Source: Hevea brasiliensis (taxonomy: Eukaryota > Streptophyta > Magnoliopsida > Malpighiales > Euphorbiaceae). Taken from it: a stretch of DNA of 64,000 nt. The stretch covers positions 30,248,287-30,312,286 of the forward strand of contig NC_079505.1 of assembly GCF_030052815.1 (NCBI RefSeq), given 5' to 3'. Shown here piece after piece: positions 47,450-59,911 of the stretch (positions within the stretch are counted from its first letter, which is position 1; the number at the start of each line of letters is the position of its first letter). Position numbers and translations under genes: made by a program. The notes under the pieces are model-generated. The model was not told the origin of the DNA and searched no databases. It saw only the letters and a list, made by a program, of their open reading frames with translations.

Positions 47450-49403
47450 TGTAACACCCTCACTGTAGCAATTCCATATATTCTACTGTTCTGGTGACCA
47501 ATGTCGGTCCGGACAGCTACAACATTTGGAAAAATATTTAGACTAGAGTGAGGAGTCATAAATAACTCAAATATTAATAAGAAAAATTTAAGAAAAATTT
47601 TAGAAATAAAATACAACCAAGTTAAATGAGCTGGTGCCCTAGCGATGGGTAACCCAGTGGCAAGTTACGGTATTCATAACTAGAAGCCCTAAACCCAGGA
47701 GAAAATTCATGAAATAATTTTTGAGACTCCAGAGAAGAGTCATTGAGATTTCTATGGTATTAGAATGCCAAGAAAAGGTTTAGAAAAATTTTTCGATCGG
47801 TACAGACGATTTTGGCTCAATAAGCCAAACGGAGGGCATTTTGGTCATTTCGTCTTCAGAGATGATTTTTGGCCGACTTGTCCAGTTAAGTAAATAATTA
47901 TTATGATATAAAATATGAATAAATATGTAACACCCTAGGCAAATCCCACATCGGCAAAACACGGGAGAGATGCTAGGCTTATAAGTTGGTGGTTCGTAAC
48001 CCCTATTGACGCGTTTTAAAACCGTGAGGGCTTCAGCCCAGAGTGGACATCACTAGTGGGCCGGGCCATTACATTTGTGGTATCAGAGCTACTCCGCGTG
48101 CAACCTTAAACGATGGTGGGGCAAACCTCAGCAAGGACGCTGAGTCCCATAAGGGGGGTGGATTGTAACACCCTAGGCAAATCCCACATCGGCAAAACAC
48201 GGGAGAGATGCTGGGCTTATAAGTTGGCGGTTCGTAACCCCTATTGACGCGTTTTAAAACTGTGAGGGCTTCGGCCCAGAGCGGACAATATTACTAGTGG
48301 GTTGTAACGGCCCGGCCCACTAGTGATATTATCCGCTCTGGGCCGAAGCCCTCACGGTTTTAAAATGCGTCACTAGGGGTTACGAACCGCCAACTTATAA
48401 ACTCAGCATCTCTCCCGTGTTTTGCCGATGTGGGATTTGCCTACGGTGTTACAAAATATTGCTAAAAATTTAATTGAAAATGAGTAGAAAAGAAAAGAAA
48501 AAAAAAAGAAAAATGAAAAAAATGGGAATAATGACATCACATGATGTCATTAAAATGCCCCCACCCAATCACAATTTAACAAATTAACTAAAAAGATAAA
48601 AAGGAAATAAAAATGAGATAAAAACAAAAGAAATCAGCAGCCTCTTCTTCCATAACAGCTGCACCAAAAAAAAGAGAGAGAGAAAGAGAGAGAGACCTCC
48701 ATTGATGCACTCACCCAAGCTCCAAAACCTAACCAACTACACTATAAAACCCTTATATGCCTTAATAAAACTTGGTCTTCACACCTAGAGCAATACTTGG
48801 GCAGCAAAAAGAAGTGAAAATAAAGGAGTTTGTCAAGCTTGGGTTGGCACACAACAAGGTTAGTGTCAATTAAACCTTTTAAATTTTATGTAGGCATCAT
48901 TAGGAGTGTAAATTAAGTATGAAATTGAGAGAAATTAAACAAATTGTGCATGTTTAAAATCCTTTAAATTTCTGCAGCCTTGAGATACCATAGGGTCATT
49001 GATTCAAGTGACTTATAGTTGTGAATTGATGCCATTGAACATGACTTTGATGGTTAGAACACTTGATTGTATGTTGTTTCAAAAATTGAAATGGTTGGAG
49101 TTAGGGTTTGGGGCACAAATTTGAGATTTTCTCATGTATTGGTGAAAGAATGTTCTAATGGTCAATTAGTAACCATTTGGTCATGTTTGAGTAGGAAATT
49201 GAGTGAATTGTGCTAAGGGAATTGAGGTTAGGTATGCTGTCCAATGTACCCTGCAGGTCTGGATGTGAGTCCAGAATGTTTGGGTAGCTATAACTGGAGT
49301 TGTATAGGTTCAATTGGTGCAAGGCTAATTAGACATGAAACTAGACACATAATGGCACAACTTTGGTGAAGAAACCCTGCCCAGAAAACCAAACCAAGTT
49401 GAC
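47450..49403 (+). repeat. Element G 5' LTR, truncated
   Basis: It matches 49891-51297 closely, starting TGTAACACCCTCACTGTAGC, apart from the TRIM at 47926-48453. Similarity stops at about 49403, where the sequence passes directly into gag. The last part of the LTR, about 2.5 kb by comparison with the 3' copy, and the primer site are therefore deleted. Confidence 0.85.
47926..48453 (+). mobile_element. TRIM with an extra inverted LTR
   Basis: Three copies of a roughly 148-bp LTR (TGTAACACCCTAGGCAAATC...) are present: 47926-48073 forward, 48164-48301 forward but lacking its last bases, and 48303-48453 inverted. Between the first two lie a primer site TGGTATCAGAGC (48078-48089) and a polypurine tract AAGGGGGGTGGAT (48151-48163). 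The whole is flanked by AAATA at 47921-47925 and 48454-48458. It has no coding capacity. The equivalent site in the 3' LTR of G (about 50364) is empty. Confidence 0.9.
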
Positions 49404-49866
49404 CAAAATAGGAGATTTAGACCCAGGCCTATACCTAGAAGAGATCAACCAGAAACACTAGTAGTGAGTGCGCCAGAACTAGCAAGAAAATGTGGCCATT
49501 GTAACAAGTGGCATAAAGGTGAATGTAGGGGATTGATTGGAGCCTGTTATAGATGTAGGGCCGTAGACCACTGTCTGAAAGATTGTCTGAAGTGGAATTT
49601 ACCACAGACCTAGACAGCAGTCGTGGAAGGACCAAGTACAATAGTAACACCACTTCCAAATGTTACCCAAGCCGGAGAGGAGTAAGAAACCCCAAATGTG
49701 AATTTGAGATAAAGTATCATTCCTTTATGATATGCCTAAGTGTATAATGATAGATTAGAAAAGACTAAATAATACCATATATATATATAAAAAGAGTAGA
49801 CTGAGGGAGCAATAGAAAGGTAAAGGAATTATCCCAGATACCTACACCCGGTAAATTTCAAGGATA
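49404..49866 (+). pseudogene. Element G gag C-terminal remnant
   Basis: The fragment contains two zinc-knuckle motifs over about 49489-49590: CGHCNKWHKGEC and CYRCRAVDHCLKDC. The second is a perfect CX2CX4HX4C. It is followed by stops and AT-rich sequence, then AGGATAAAATTTAAATTAGA leading into the polypurine tract (49878-49890). Gag N-terminus, protease, RT and integrase are all missing. Confidence 0.75.
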
Positions 49867-49890
49867 AAATTTAAATTAGAGGGGAAGAGT

Positions 49891-52800
49891 TGTAACACCC
49901 TCACTGTAGCAATTCCGTACATTCTACTGTTCCGGTGACCGGTGTCGGTCCGGACAGCTAGAACATTTGGAAAAATATTTAGACTAGAGTGAGGAGTCAT
50001 AAATAACTCAAATATTAATAAGAAAAATTTAGAAAAATTTTAGAAATAAAATACAACCAAGTTAAATAAGCCGGTGCCCTAACGATGGGTAACCAAGTGA
50101 GAAGTTGCGGTCTTCGCAACTAGAAGCCCTAAACCCAGGAGAAAATTCATGAAATAATTTTTGGGACTCCAGAGAAGAGTCATTGAGGTTTCTATGGCAT
50201 TAGAATGCCAAGAAAAGGTTTAGAAAAATTTTTCGATCGGTACAGACGATTTTGGCTCAATAAGCCAAACGGATGGCATTTTGGTCATTTCGTCTTCAGA
50301 GATGACTTTTGGCTGACTTATCCAGTTAAGTAAGTAATTATTATGACATAAAATATGAATAAATATTGCTAAAAAATTAATTGAAAATGAGTAGAAAAGA
50401 AAAGAAAAGAAAAATGAAAGAAATTGGGAAGTATGACATCACATGATATCATTAAAATGCCCCCACCCAATCACAATTTAACAAATTAACTAAAGAGATA
50501 AAAAGGAAATAAAAATGAGATGAAAACAAAAGAAATCAGCAGCCTCTTCTTCCATAACAGCTACACCAAAAGAAAGAGAGAGAGAGAGAAAGAGAGAGAG
50601 ACCTCCATTGATGCACTCACCCAAGCTCCAAAACCTAGCCAACTACACCATAAAACCCTTATCTGCCTTCATAAAACTTGATCCTCACACCTAGAGCAAT
50701 ATTTGTGCAGCAAAAAAAAGTGAAAATAAAGGAGTTTGTCAAGCTTGGGTTGGCACACAACAAGGTTAGTGTCAATTAAACCTTTTAAATTTTGTGTAGG
50801 AATCAGTAGGAGTGTAAATTAAGTATGAATTTGAAAGAAATTAAACAAATTGTGCATGTTTGAAATCCTTCAAATTTCTGCAGCCTTGAGATACCATAGG
50901 GTTTCATTGATTCAAGTGACTTATAGTTGTGAATTGATGCCATTGAACATGACTTTGATGGTTAGAACACTTGATTGTATGTTGTTTCAAGAATTGAAAT
51001 GGTTGGAGTTAGGGTTTGGGGTATAAATTTGAGATTTTCTCATGTATTGGTGAAAGGATGTTCTAATGGTCAATTAGTGACCATTTGGTCATGTTTGAGT
51101 AGGAAATTGAGTGAATTGTGCCAAGGGAATTGAGGTTAGGTATGTTGTCCAATGTACCCTGCAGGTCTGGATGTGAGTCCAGCATGTTTGGCTAGCTATA
51201 ACTGGGGTTGTATAGGTTCAATTGGTGCAAGGCTAATTGGACATGAAACTAGACACATAATGGCACAACTTTGGTGAAGAAACCCTACTCAGAAAACTAA
51301 ATCAAATTGACCTAAAAATTACCCTAATCTGGGTGACCAACATGCTATCCTTGGAAAATGACTAAATAAATAGTATTTGTTCAAATAGTCATAACTCAGC
51401 GTAAAAAAGTTCAATTGCTCTAAAATTTTACCAGCAGAAAGCTGAGACATAGCCCTACAACTTTCATGAAGAACACAAATTCAAATTCTGATCATAACCT
51501 AGTCAAATTGCCAACCAAACTTAGGTCACCAAATATGGCAAAACCAAATTGCCCAGAAATTCTGGGTACAGGTTAATCCGGCCAGTTATGTTAAAATGAC
51601 CATAACTTGAGCTACAAAACTCCAAATGGAGTGATTCAAAAAGGAAATTAAAGAAGACATAATAAGGAACAACTTTGATGAAGAAAAGTTAGCCCAGTCT
51701 CTACTGTAAAATGACTAATGGAACTGTAAACCTAGGGTATGAAATCTGAAAATTTTGAATAACATAAGATAAGCTTTGAAATGGTATTGGAAATCAATAC
51801 CAACAAAAATAAAATGCAAAATGTGGTATCTTGGAGAACTTAGGTTCAATAAATTTATTATGTATTAAAAAGTCAATAATTTGAGTGAATAGTAATGTGA
51901 ATAATAGTACAAAGACACAAAGTGTAAGAACTATATTGTTAAAGGGAAATTAAGGCCATAAATTTGAAATCCATGAAATGTTCATGGATTGCTTGAAACA
52001 TGAAAAGTAAGTCACCTAATTGATGTGATAGATAGTTAGGGCTTATATGCCCATCACAAATAGAATTCATAAAATGTATAAATGAGAAAGGAAAAATGTT
52101 TTGAATACAATGGTACATGTGAACCATTGTTTTGAATTATGATCAATATAAATAACATAATGAATGAATAAATGAACCATATTAATGTATGAATGAGACA
52201 TTAGTTCTCATTATTGTAGAAAGAAAAAGTATTTTGAGTGCAATGATATAAAAGGATAATTGCTGTGAATTGTGATCATATATATGATCAAATGAATGTA
52301 TACATTATAATTGAAAATTATTATGAAATAATGAAGTCATAAAACACAATATATTAATATTTAATGATATTATGTGCCCTTTTATTGCCTAGACATGTGT
52401 GTCAGATTGGATAGTTTGGCATGCCAATAGGGTATTGTTTTAGCAGTACTGCGAAAGGCTTCATGCCTGTATTCATGGCTTTATGTCCGCATTCATGGCT
52501 TTATGCCCGCATTCATGGCTTTTATGCCTGATTATGTACTATCATGGCTTTTTAGCCATACTGACTGCATACATGGTTGACATTCTGCGTCCCATGGTAT
52601 GACGGCCTGAGGCACAGCAGTGTCCAGTGCCATCGATCCGTTATCCGGTTTAGTCAGCCTGTCATAGGTTACTTGGGCAGTCTAATTTATTAAAATAAGT
52701 TATGAATATTAGCAATTAAAAATGCTAGAAAGTAAATAAATGAGAAGAAGTTCTAAAATAAATTAGATTAGCTCCAAAAATTTGTTCCTTAGAATGATTT

Positions 52801-53801
52801 GAAGTAAATTAAACTAGTTCTAAAAATTTTAAATATTATGAAATGATTGTAAACAACTTAGAAAGTATCAAGGAAGTGATAAAAAGACTAGTAGAAGAAT
52901 TATAACTTAAATAACATTACAAATGTGATTTTCATAAGAATATAAGTATAAGTATAAATTTTAGATTTATTTGTACATTATATAAATGATTATTGTAAAC
53001 TTATGAAAGAAGTGATTCTAGAGAGCAACATAAATGATGAAAGATATATTATATGAAAATTTCATATGAACCCAGTAAAATTCTTGAGTATAGAAAACAT
53101 GCTCCAATTATTTTTACTTGTTATATTATTTCCTTGTTATATTATTGCACCACTAAGTAGCAATGCTTAGCGCGATAGATTTGTTTCCTCGCGCAAGTAC
53201 TGAAGTTAAAGCCCAGTGAATACCAAACAGAGATTTTGGAGTTTTGATCTGCACAGTGTTCAAGGTTGTCACCTCCTTAGCAATACATGTAGATAGGGCC
53301 CATATAGATCATATTATGTATTTTGTACATTATAATTAGTTATTATTTGTAATGTAAACTATGAATTGTATGTTGAAATATAGATTATGGAACTATAATT
53401 AATTTCTAGATCATGTAAATTATGAATTTATGTAATCAGTCTGTAAATCATGTAAATTAATGAAACTTGAGAACTTATATATATATAAATTATGCATGAA
53501 TGGAAATGCATAGAAATGAATATGAAATTGAGATATGTGAATGAGATGTGAATAATAAGAATAATTGATGAGATTTTTATTGTAAAATATTATTGAAATT
53601 TCTAAACAGGTGAATAGTAAAACACGTCAAACGATAATAAAATAGGGGAAACTCCGTTAGTTTCTCCGTCGAAAAATAATCGATATTAAATATAACGAGA
53701 ACAAAATTTTTAAAGAATAAAGTAAGATAAGATAGGGTGCTCTGGCACCAAATGTAGCACACCTTGCTCGGCTACACTGTATTCGGGTGAGGGGTGTTAC
53801 A
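49891..53801 (+). repeat. Element G 3' LTR, 3.9 kb
   Basis: It begins TGTAACACCCTCACTGTAGC after the polypurine tract and ends GGGGTGTTACA before the GTTAG duplication. It contains a short tandem run of about 20-base units (ATTCATGGCTTTATG) at about 52470-52530 and the TGGC...GCCA inverted repeats at 52420-52560. It is the longest LTR of this group here. Confidence 0.87.
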
Positions 53802-56246
53802 GTTAGTCTCCAATCTCCTACCCCTTTGATTTAAATCATGTTTATTAGCATGAAATAAGTAGAAAATATAAGAAAAACAAAAGAAAACTTATGTGTGTCC
53901 ATCCCTATAATTTAGGCAGCTTAGGGGTGGTTAGGGTTAGATGAAATTACTTGAAACAAAGTGGTTATGAGCTGCCCTTGGCATGAAATGAGTGATTGAT
54001 CATGTAAGAGTAAGTGAAATGCAAGTGTAATGCATGAATGAACCTTGAAAATTTGGATACTTGAACAACATTAGGGTTTGCTCATGTAATGGTATGTTAA
54101 CATTGTAATGGTCAATTAGTGACCATTTGAATGTGTGTGAGATGGAATTGAAGTGAGGAAGGATGTTGGAGTTGAGCTTAGGCATGCTGCCCTTGGTGAC
54201 CTGCAGGACTAGTTGTGAGTCCAGCAGGTTTGGGTAGCCATAAATGGAATTGTATAGGTTCAAATGATGTAAGGCCAATTGGATATGAAACTAGACACAT
54301 AATGGCACACCTTTGGTGAAGAAACCCTGCCCAGAAAACTAAATCAAGTTGACCTAAAAATTACCCTAATCTAGGTGACTTGCATTCTGCCTGGGCAAAA
54401 TGACCAAATGAACAGTTATTCATTTGGTCATAGCTCTGTGTAGAAAGGTCCAATTGATCTAAAATTTTTCCAGTAGAAAGCTGAGACATAGACCTACAAC
54501 TTTTATGAAGAAACCAAACCCAAATTTTGATCATAACATGTTCAAAAATTGACCTACAATCAGTGCATAAAATACTATAGATTTGGTTCTGTCCAGAAAA
54601 TTCTAGAAGTTTGCAATCCGGCCAGTTATGGTTTTTAGGCTATAATTTGAGCTACAAAACTCCAAATGCAGTGATTCAAAAAAATAAATATAACTAGACA
54701 CAATAAGGAATAACTTTTATGAAGACAACTTTGCCAAATTCCTACTGTACAAATGATCAATGGAAACAGTATACTTAGTGCTTGAAATCTAAAAATTGTG
54801 AATAACTAACACTAAGCTTTGAAATGGAATTGGCAACCAATGCCAACAACTTTAGAATGCAAAATGTAGTATGTTGGTGATATTTGAACCAATATGCCTA
54901 TTATCTATGAAAAAGTCAACATTTTAGTTGACTAATGAAATGAATAGTAAACTTACATATAAAGTACAAATATTCAGAAATGACTTTGTAATATGCCCTA
55001 GTAGGTCTAATGTGATTGGTTTGGATAGGTTGGCATGCCAATAGGGTTTTGATAGCAGTACTGCATATGATGTATGGCTTCATCGCCATTCTGTGATGAT
55101 AGCCTATGGCTATACTGATTATGATGTTATACTTGGCTTTATGCCTTATTGCTTTTATGGCTTATTAGCCATTCTGTTTGCACACCGAGAGACACATTGT
55201 GACCGATGGTGTGACGGCCCGAGGTACCTGGTACCCAGTGCTAGTTTACCCGTTTATCCAGTCCGGTCAATTTGTATAGGTTACTTGGGCATGGAAAAGT
55301 ATAATTTTAATTGAACTGATTATTAAAGAAAATAAGGAAATGAAATATCAAAATAAGGTCAAGAATGATTACAATAAAATAAAGAAGCTCAAAATCACTA
55401 AGAAAACAATTAACAAAATGCATGAAGAAGTTAATATCATAAAATATAATTAGCCTGCGACTAAACAATAAGTTAGTAATTATTTATTTCTTATGAACAC
55501 AATAACTAGGAAATTATTATTTTTATTTGCATATTATATTTTCTTGTATTATTGGCACCACTAAGTTTTATGCTTAGCACGTCGCTTTTGCAACGCGTAG
55601 GTACTGAAGATTTGGACAGAGAGTCTAGTAGACCACAGACCGGGTAAGGCCGTTCACAGTTCTGCATAGTGTCCGTATCACCTCACAGACTACAGTGCAT
55701 TGGTAGGACACTAGGTCCCATTTTGTATTTTGTGATTTTTGTAAGTTTTGTAATTAAACTCTTATTTTGTTATGCATATTTGAAACATATGTAATATAAT
55801 TTTGTATTAATGTAAGTATTTGTAACTTTGTGTTTATAAATAACATATGAGAATTTATTTATGATTTGAGCATGATGATGATGTGAAATGAATGAATGAC
55901 AAATGGAGGAATTGTTATGAAATTGTTGTAAATTGATGTGATACAAATGGAGTTTGAGAATGATTGGAATTATTAGAAGTGTTTTTCACAGGTTCCGAAG
56001 AACTGTCTTATCCTTTTTTAGCCGGTACTCTGTCGGATTTTCTATAAAATTTTTGAAACCTCAAATGAATTTATAATTTTAATAAATGAATTAAATGAGT
56101 TAAATTTCACAAATTGCACTTCATATCCATGAAGAAATAAATTAAGGAAGAATAAAAACGATTGAAATAAAATATGGTGTTCTAGTACACTGTGTGACAT
56201 ATCTTGCTTGGCTACACTGTAGACGGGTAAGGGGTGTCACATTTAG

Positions 56247-56258
56247 TGGTATCAGAGC
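56247..56258 (+). other. Primer-binding site of compound H, first unit
   Basis: TGGTATCAGAGC lies five bases after the LTR end at 56241. It is a perfect complement to the 3' end of initiator tRNA-Met. Confidence 0.88.
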
Positions 56259-56368
56259 ACAATTTAGACGTTTCTAGGTCTAGATAGAGGCCATACCATG
56301 CATTGCATTTGTAAGAGTCGAGGTGACACTAATGCAGATCTGTTTGTCTTTGTTATTTTGATTAGGAT

Positions 56369-57616
56369 ATGGACCCCACGTCATAAAAAGCAATAGATGA
56401 GGAAGTGGAGAGTCGTTCTCCACCTGCAGCTGAGATTGGGGGCCAGGGAGAACTTGCTCCACCAGCACCAGCAGTGCCTGCACAGCCTCCGCCAACTGTG
56501 TTTCAGCAAATGTCTAAATTCTTCAGACAGATGGTTGGGGTTATGCCACCACCACCACCTCCACAGTAGAAATCCCATCTGGAAAAACTGAGAAAATTTA
56601 GGGCTGTGGATTTCATTGGTAAGAAAGAAGATGACTCGATGGTGGCTGAGAATTGGCTAGATCGTACCATAAGGGTATTGAAGCAGCTGCATTGCACCCC
56701 AGAGCAGAACTTGGAGGGTGCTGTGTCCCTACTTCAAAATGATGCCTATCAATGGTGGGACACTGTATCTAGTGAAGTCCGGCTAGGACTGGTAACTTGG
56801 GATTTCTTCCTCGCTGAATTTAAGAAGAAGTATATGAGAAGTGTGTACCTGGAAGACAAGAGAAGAGAGTTGTTTAGTCCGAGGCAGAGGCAGCTATCAG
56901 TAGCGGAGTATGAGAAGGAGTTTGTCAGACTAAGCCGCTATGGAAGAGAGATAGTCCCCACAGAAGCAGAGAGATGCAGAAGGTTTAAAGAGGGGCTAAA
57001 TGACAACATTAAAATAATGATCACTGCCTTGGGGATTATGAACTTCACAAAATTAGTTGAAGCCGCACTAAAAGTGGAAAGGGTCAGAGTAAGTGAACAG
57101 AATAGGAAAGATAGGCAGCGTAAGAGGGAATTTGGACCAGGGCAGTCAAGTATACCAACTGATAGTAAGGGGCTTAAGGGTTCTGGTTCACAAGATTAGA
57201 CACAGGGCCAGAGAGGCCAGATTGGGATATCTATAGCTAGCTCCCTAGGCACAGTAACAAGGGGATATGCCCCAGTGCCTGAATGTATGCATTGTGGTAG
57301 GAGACACAGAAGGGAGTATCGACTGTTAACTGGAGATTATATCAAGTGTGGGGCTATGGATCATTTCATAAGAGATTACCCTCAGAGGAGTGGTTCAATA
57401 GCTCCAGTTCAAGTTGATAGACCTGCCCCTACAGTTCAAAGGGGTAAAAGATCGGGTAGAGTAGAAACGGCTGACATTTCACAGAAGATTGTTTCTGAGA
57501 CAGTTGAAAGGCTCGAAGTCAAGGTGGCACCACAGGTATATGCTATGGAAGCTCAGGAGGAGCTAAACCCAGACATTGATGAGGCGATACAAGGAAGTGA
57601 AGAAGCAAGGAGGTAG
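56369..57616 (+). pseudogene. Gag of compound H first unit, pol absent
   Basis: The frame starts at 56369 (MDPTS) and meets a TAA at codon 6 and a TAG near 56566. It stays open for 56606-57199 with DAYQWWDTVSSEV and SVAEYEKEFVRLSRYGREIV. After a TAG at 57197 it continues in the same frame at 57275-57616. The first knuckle has Cys-to-Tyr loss (CMHCGRRHRREY). The second reads YIKCGAMDHFIRDY and has lost its first and last Cys. About 45 bases after the stop comes a polypurine tract, so protease, RT, RNase H and integrase are deleted. This is a defective gag-only body. Confidence 0.88.
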
Positions 57617-57667
57617 TAACTCCACGATTACTTAAGTCAGGTAAATTTCAAGGACGAAATTTAAATT

Positions 57668-57680
57668 AGAGGGGAAGAGT
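57668..57680 (+). other. Polypurine tract of compound H first unit
   Basis: AGAGGGGAAGAGT directly precedes the LTR start TGTAACACCC at 57681. It is identical to the tract of elements C and G. Confidence 0.85.
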
Positions 57681-58840
57681 TGTAACACCCTCACTGTTGT
57701 AATTCCGTACATTCTACTATTTCGGTGACTAGTGTCAGTCCGGACAGTTAGAACGCCTGGAAAAATATTTAAACTAAAGTGAGAAACTATAATTAACTCA
57801 AATATTAATAAGGAAAATTTAGAAAAAATTTTTGAAATAAAATACAACCAAGTTAATTGAGCCGGTGCCCTAGCGATGGGTAACCCAGTGGGAAGTTACG
57901 GTTCTCGCAACTAGGAGCCCTAGACCCGGGAGAAAATTCATAAGATAATTTTTGAGAGTCCAGAGAAGAGTCATTGAGGTTTCTGTGGCATTAGAATGCC
58001 AAGAAAAGGCTTAGAAAATTTTTTCAATCGGTACAGACAATTTTGGCTCAATAAGCCAAACGGAGGGCATTTTGGTCATTTTGTCTTCAGAGGTGATTTT
58101 TGGCCGACTTGTCTAGTTAAGTAAATAATTATTATGACATAAAATATGAATAAATATTGTTAAAAATTAAACTAAAAATGAGTAGAGAAGAAAGGAAAAG
58201 AAAGCCCAGCAGACCACAGACTGAGTGAGGTCACAGATCTGCCTCGAGTCAGAGTCACCTCTCATCTATAGTGCATCAGTAGTAGGACCATTAGGTCCCT
58301 TTTGAAAATTATGTTTTTGCATTTTGTAATAAGTAGTAGTTTGTGATTTGTAAATTATGAACTCATGTAAATAGTAAATTTATGTAATCATATGTTGATG
58401 TACATATTTGAAGAACTTTGTTAATTAATATAATTTGAGAATATCTTCATGAAATTTTAGTTGATTTTGAATTTGAATAAAATTGTGGATTAATGTTGAG
58501 AACTTGAAATGATTGCTAATGTTGAGACCATGTTGATGGTTATTGGAGTTTGAGAATGATTGGAAATGATTATTGGAAGTGTTTTTCACAGGTTTCGAAG
58601 AACTGTTTTCTCCATTTTTAGCAGATACTCTGCCGTATTTTCTATAAAATTTTCGAAACCTCAAATAAATTATAATTTCAATAAATGACTTAAATGAATT
58701 ATATTTCATAAATTGTATTTCATAACTATAAAAAAATAAATTAGGAAGAAAAAAAAATGATAGAATTAAAATAGGGTATTCCGGTACACTGCGTGGCATA
58801 TCTTGTTACGCTACACTGTTGACGGGTAAGGGGTGTCACA
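57681..58840 (+). repeat. Middle LTR of compound H, internally deleted
   Basis: It has a proper start (TGTAACACCCTCACTG) and end (GGGGTGTCACA). Near 58203-58204 it jumps from the AAGGAAAAGAAA part of the LTR to the GCAGACCACAGACTG part. That removes roughly 2 kb found in the first LTR. It is 1160 bp long and lies between a polypurine tract and a primer site. Confidence 0.85.
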
Positions 58841-58845
58841 TTTAG

Positions 58846-58857
58846 TGGTATCAGAGC
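58846..58857 (+). other. Primer-binding site of compound H, second unit
   Basis: TGGTATCAGAGC lies five bases after the LTR end at 58840. It matches initiator tRNA-Met like the others. Confidence 0.88.
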
Positions 58858-59911
58858 AAGGTTTAGGCGTTTCTGGGCCTAGATCAAGTCCATACCATGC
58901 ATTGCATTTGTAAGAGTCGAGGTGACACTAATGCAAATCTATTTGTCTTTGTTATTTTGAATAGGATATGGACCCTACATCACAGAGGGCAGTTGAGGAG
59001 GAAGTGGAAAGTCATGCTCCACCTGCAGCAGCTGAGATTGGAGGTAGGGGAGAACTGCCCGCCAGCTCAGCGAGCACCTCGGCCTCCACAGGCCATGTTC
59101 CAGTAAATGGCCGAATTCTTCAGACAAATGGCTGGGGTAATGCCACCGCCACCACCACCACCACCTCCACAACAGAAATCACACCTAGAAAGACTGAGAA
59201 AATTTGGAGCAATGGACTTCTTTGGCAAGAGAGAAGATGATTCTGTTACAGCCGAGAACTGGTTGAACAGAACAGGAAGGGTTTTAAAACAACTCCACTG
59301 CACTCCAGAGCAAAACCTAGAAGCTGCTGTATCTCTGTTGCAAGATGATGCCTACCAATGGTGGGATACAGTGTCTAGTGAAGTGCAGCCAGAAGTAATA
59401 ACTTGGGACTTTTTCCTCTCAGAATTCAAGAAAAAGTATGTGGGTAGTGTATACCTAGAAGAGAGAAGAAGAGAATTCATTAACCTGAGGCAGAGATAGC
59501 TGACAGTAGTCGAGTATGAAAAGGAATTTGTTAGACTGAGCCGCTACAGAAGGGAGATAGTCCCTAATGAAGCCGAAAGGTGTAAGAGATTTGAAGAGGG
59601 ATTAAATGACAACATAAAGATCATGATCACTGCCTTGGGAATCACAGACTTCACCAAGTTAGTGGAAGCTGCAATAAAAGTTGAAAAGGTTAGAATAAGT
59701 GAGCAGACCAGAAGAGAGAGACAACAGAAGAGGGGCCCGGGTCAGTCTAGCTCATCTCCTGCACCAGGAAAAAAGTACAAAGGTCCACCTGCACAGAGTT
59801 CAGGTCAACCTCAAGGTCAAGGTCAGTCTCAGGGGCCCAAACCACAGTTCACCCCTAGGAGAGGTCAGTCCACACCATCAGTGGGCAGCTCTCCAAGGAC
59901 GGGGTTCAGGG

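Larger units (their letters stand above)
47450..53801 (+). mobile_element. Deleted gypsy element G inside LTR of H
   Basis: It is flanked by GTTAG at 47445-47449 and 53802-53806. It consists of a 3'-truncated 5' LTR (47450 to about 49403, including a TRIM), a gag C-terminal fragment with zinc knuckles, a polypurine tract, and a complete 3' LTR (49891-53801). The primer site, most of gag and all of pol are missing. It is non-autonomous and immobile. Confidence 0.88.
46587..56241 (+). repeat. Compound H first LTR, split by element G
   Basis: It starts TGTAACACCCTCACTGTAG and ends GGGGTGTCACA. The LTR itself is 46587-47449 plus 53807-56241, about 3.3 kb. The same LTR family occurs at 40973-44078 in inverse orientation. 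A primer site follows at 56247. Confidence 0.88.

Noticed and set aside
47926..48453. Possible CRISPR-like or satellite array from the repeated TGTAACACCC starts
   Set aside because: The repeats are LTR starts with primer site and polypurine tract between them, in a plant genome. A TRIM explains them.
48671..48691. GA microsatellites at 48671-48691 and 50573-50600, and AG at 8256-8272
   Set aside because: Ordinary simple repeats. Two are the same LTR site in the two LTRs of element G.
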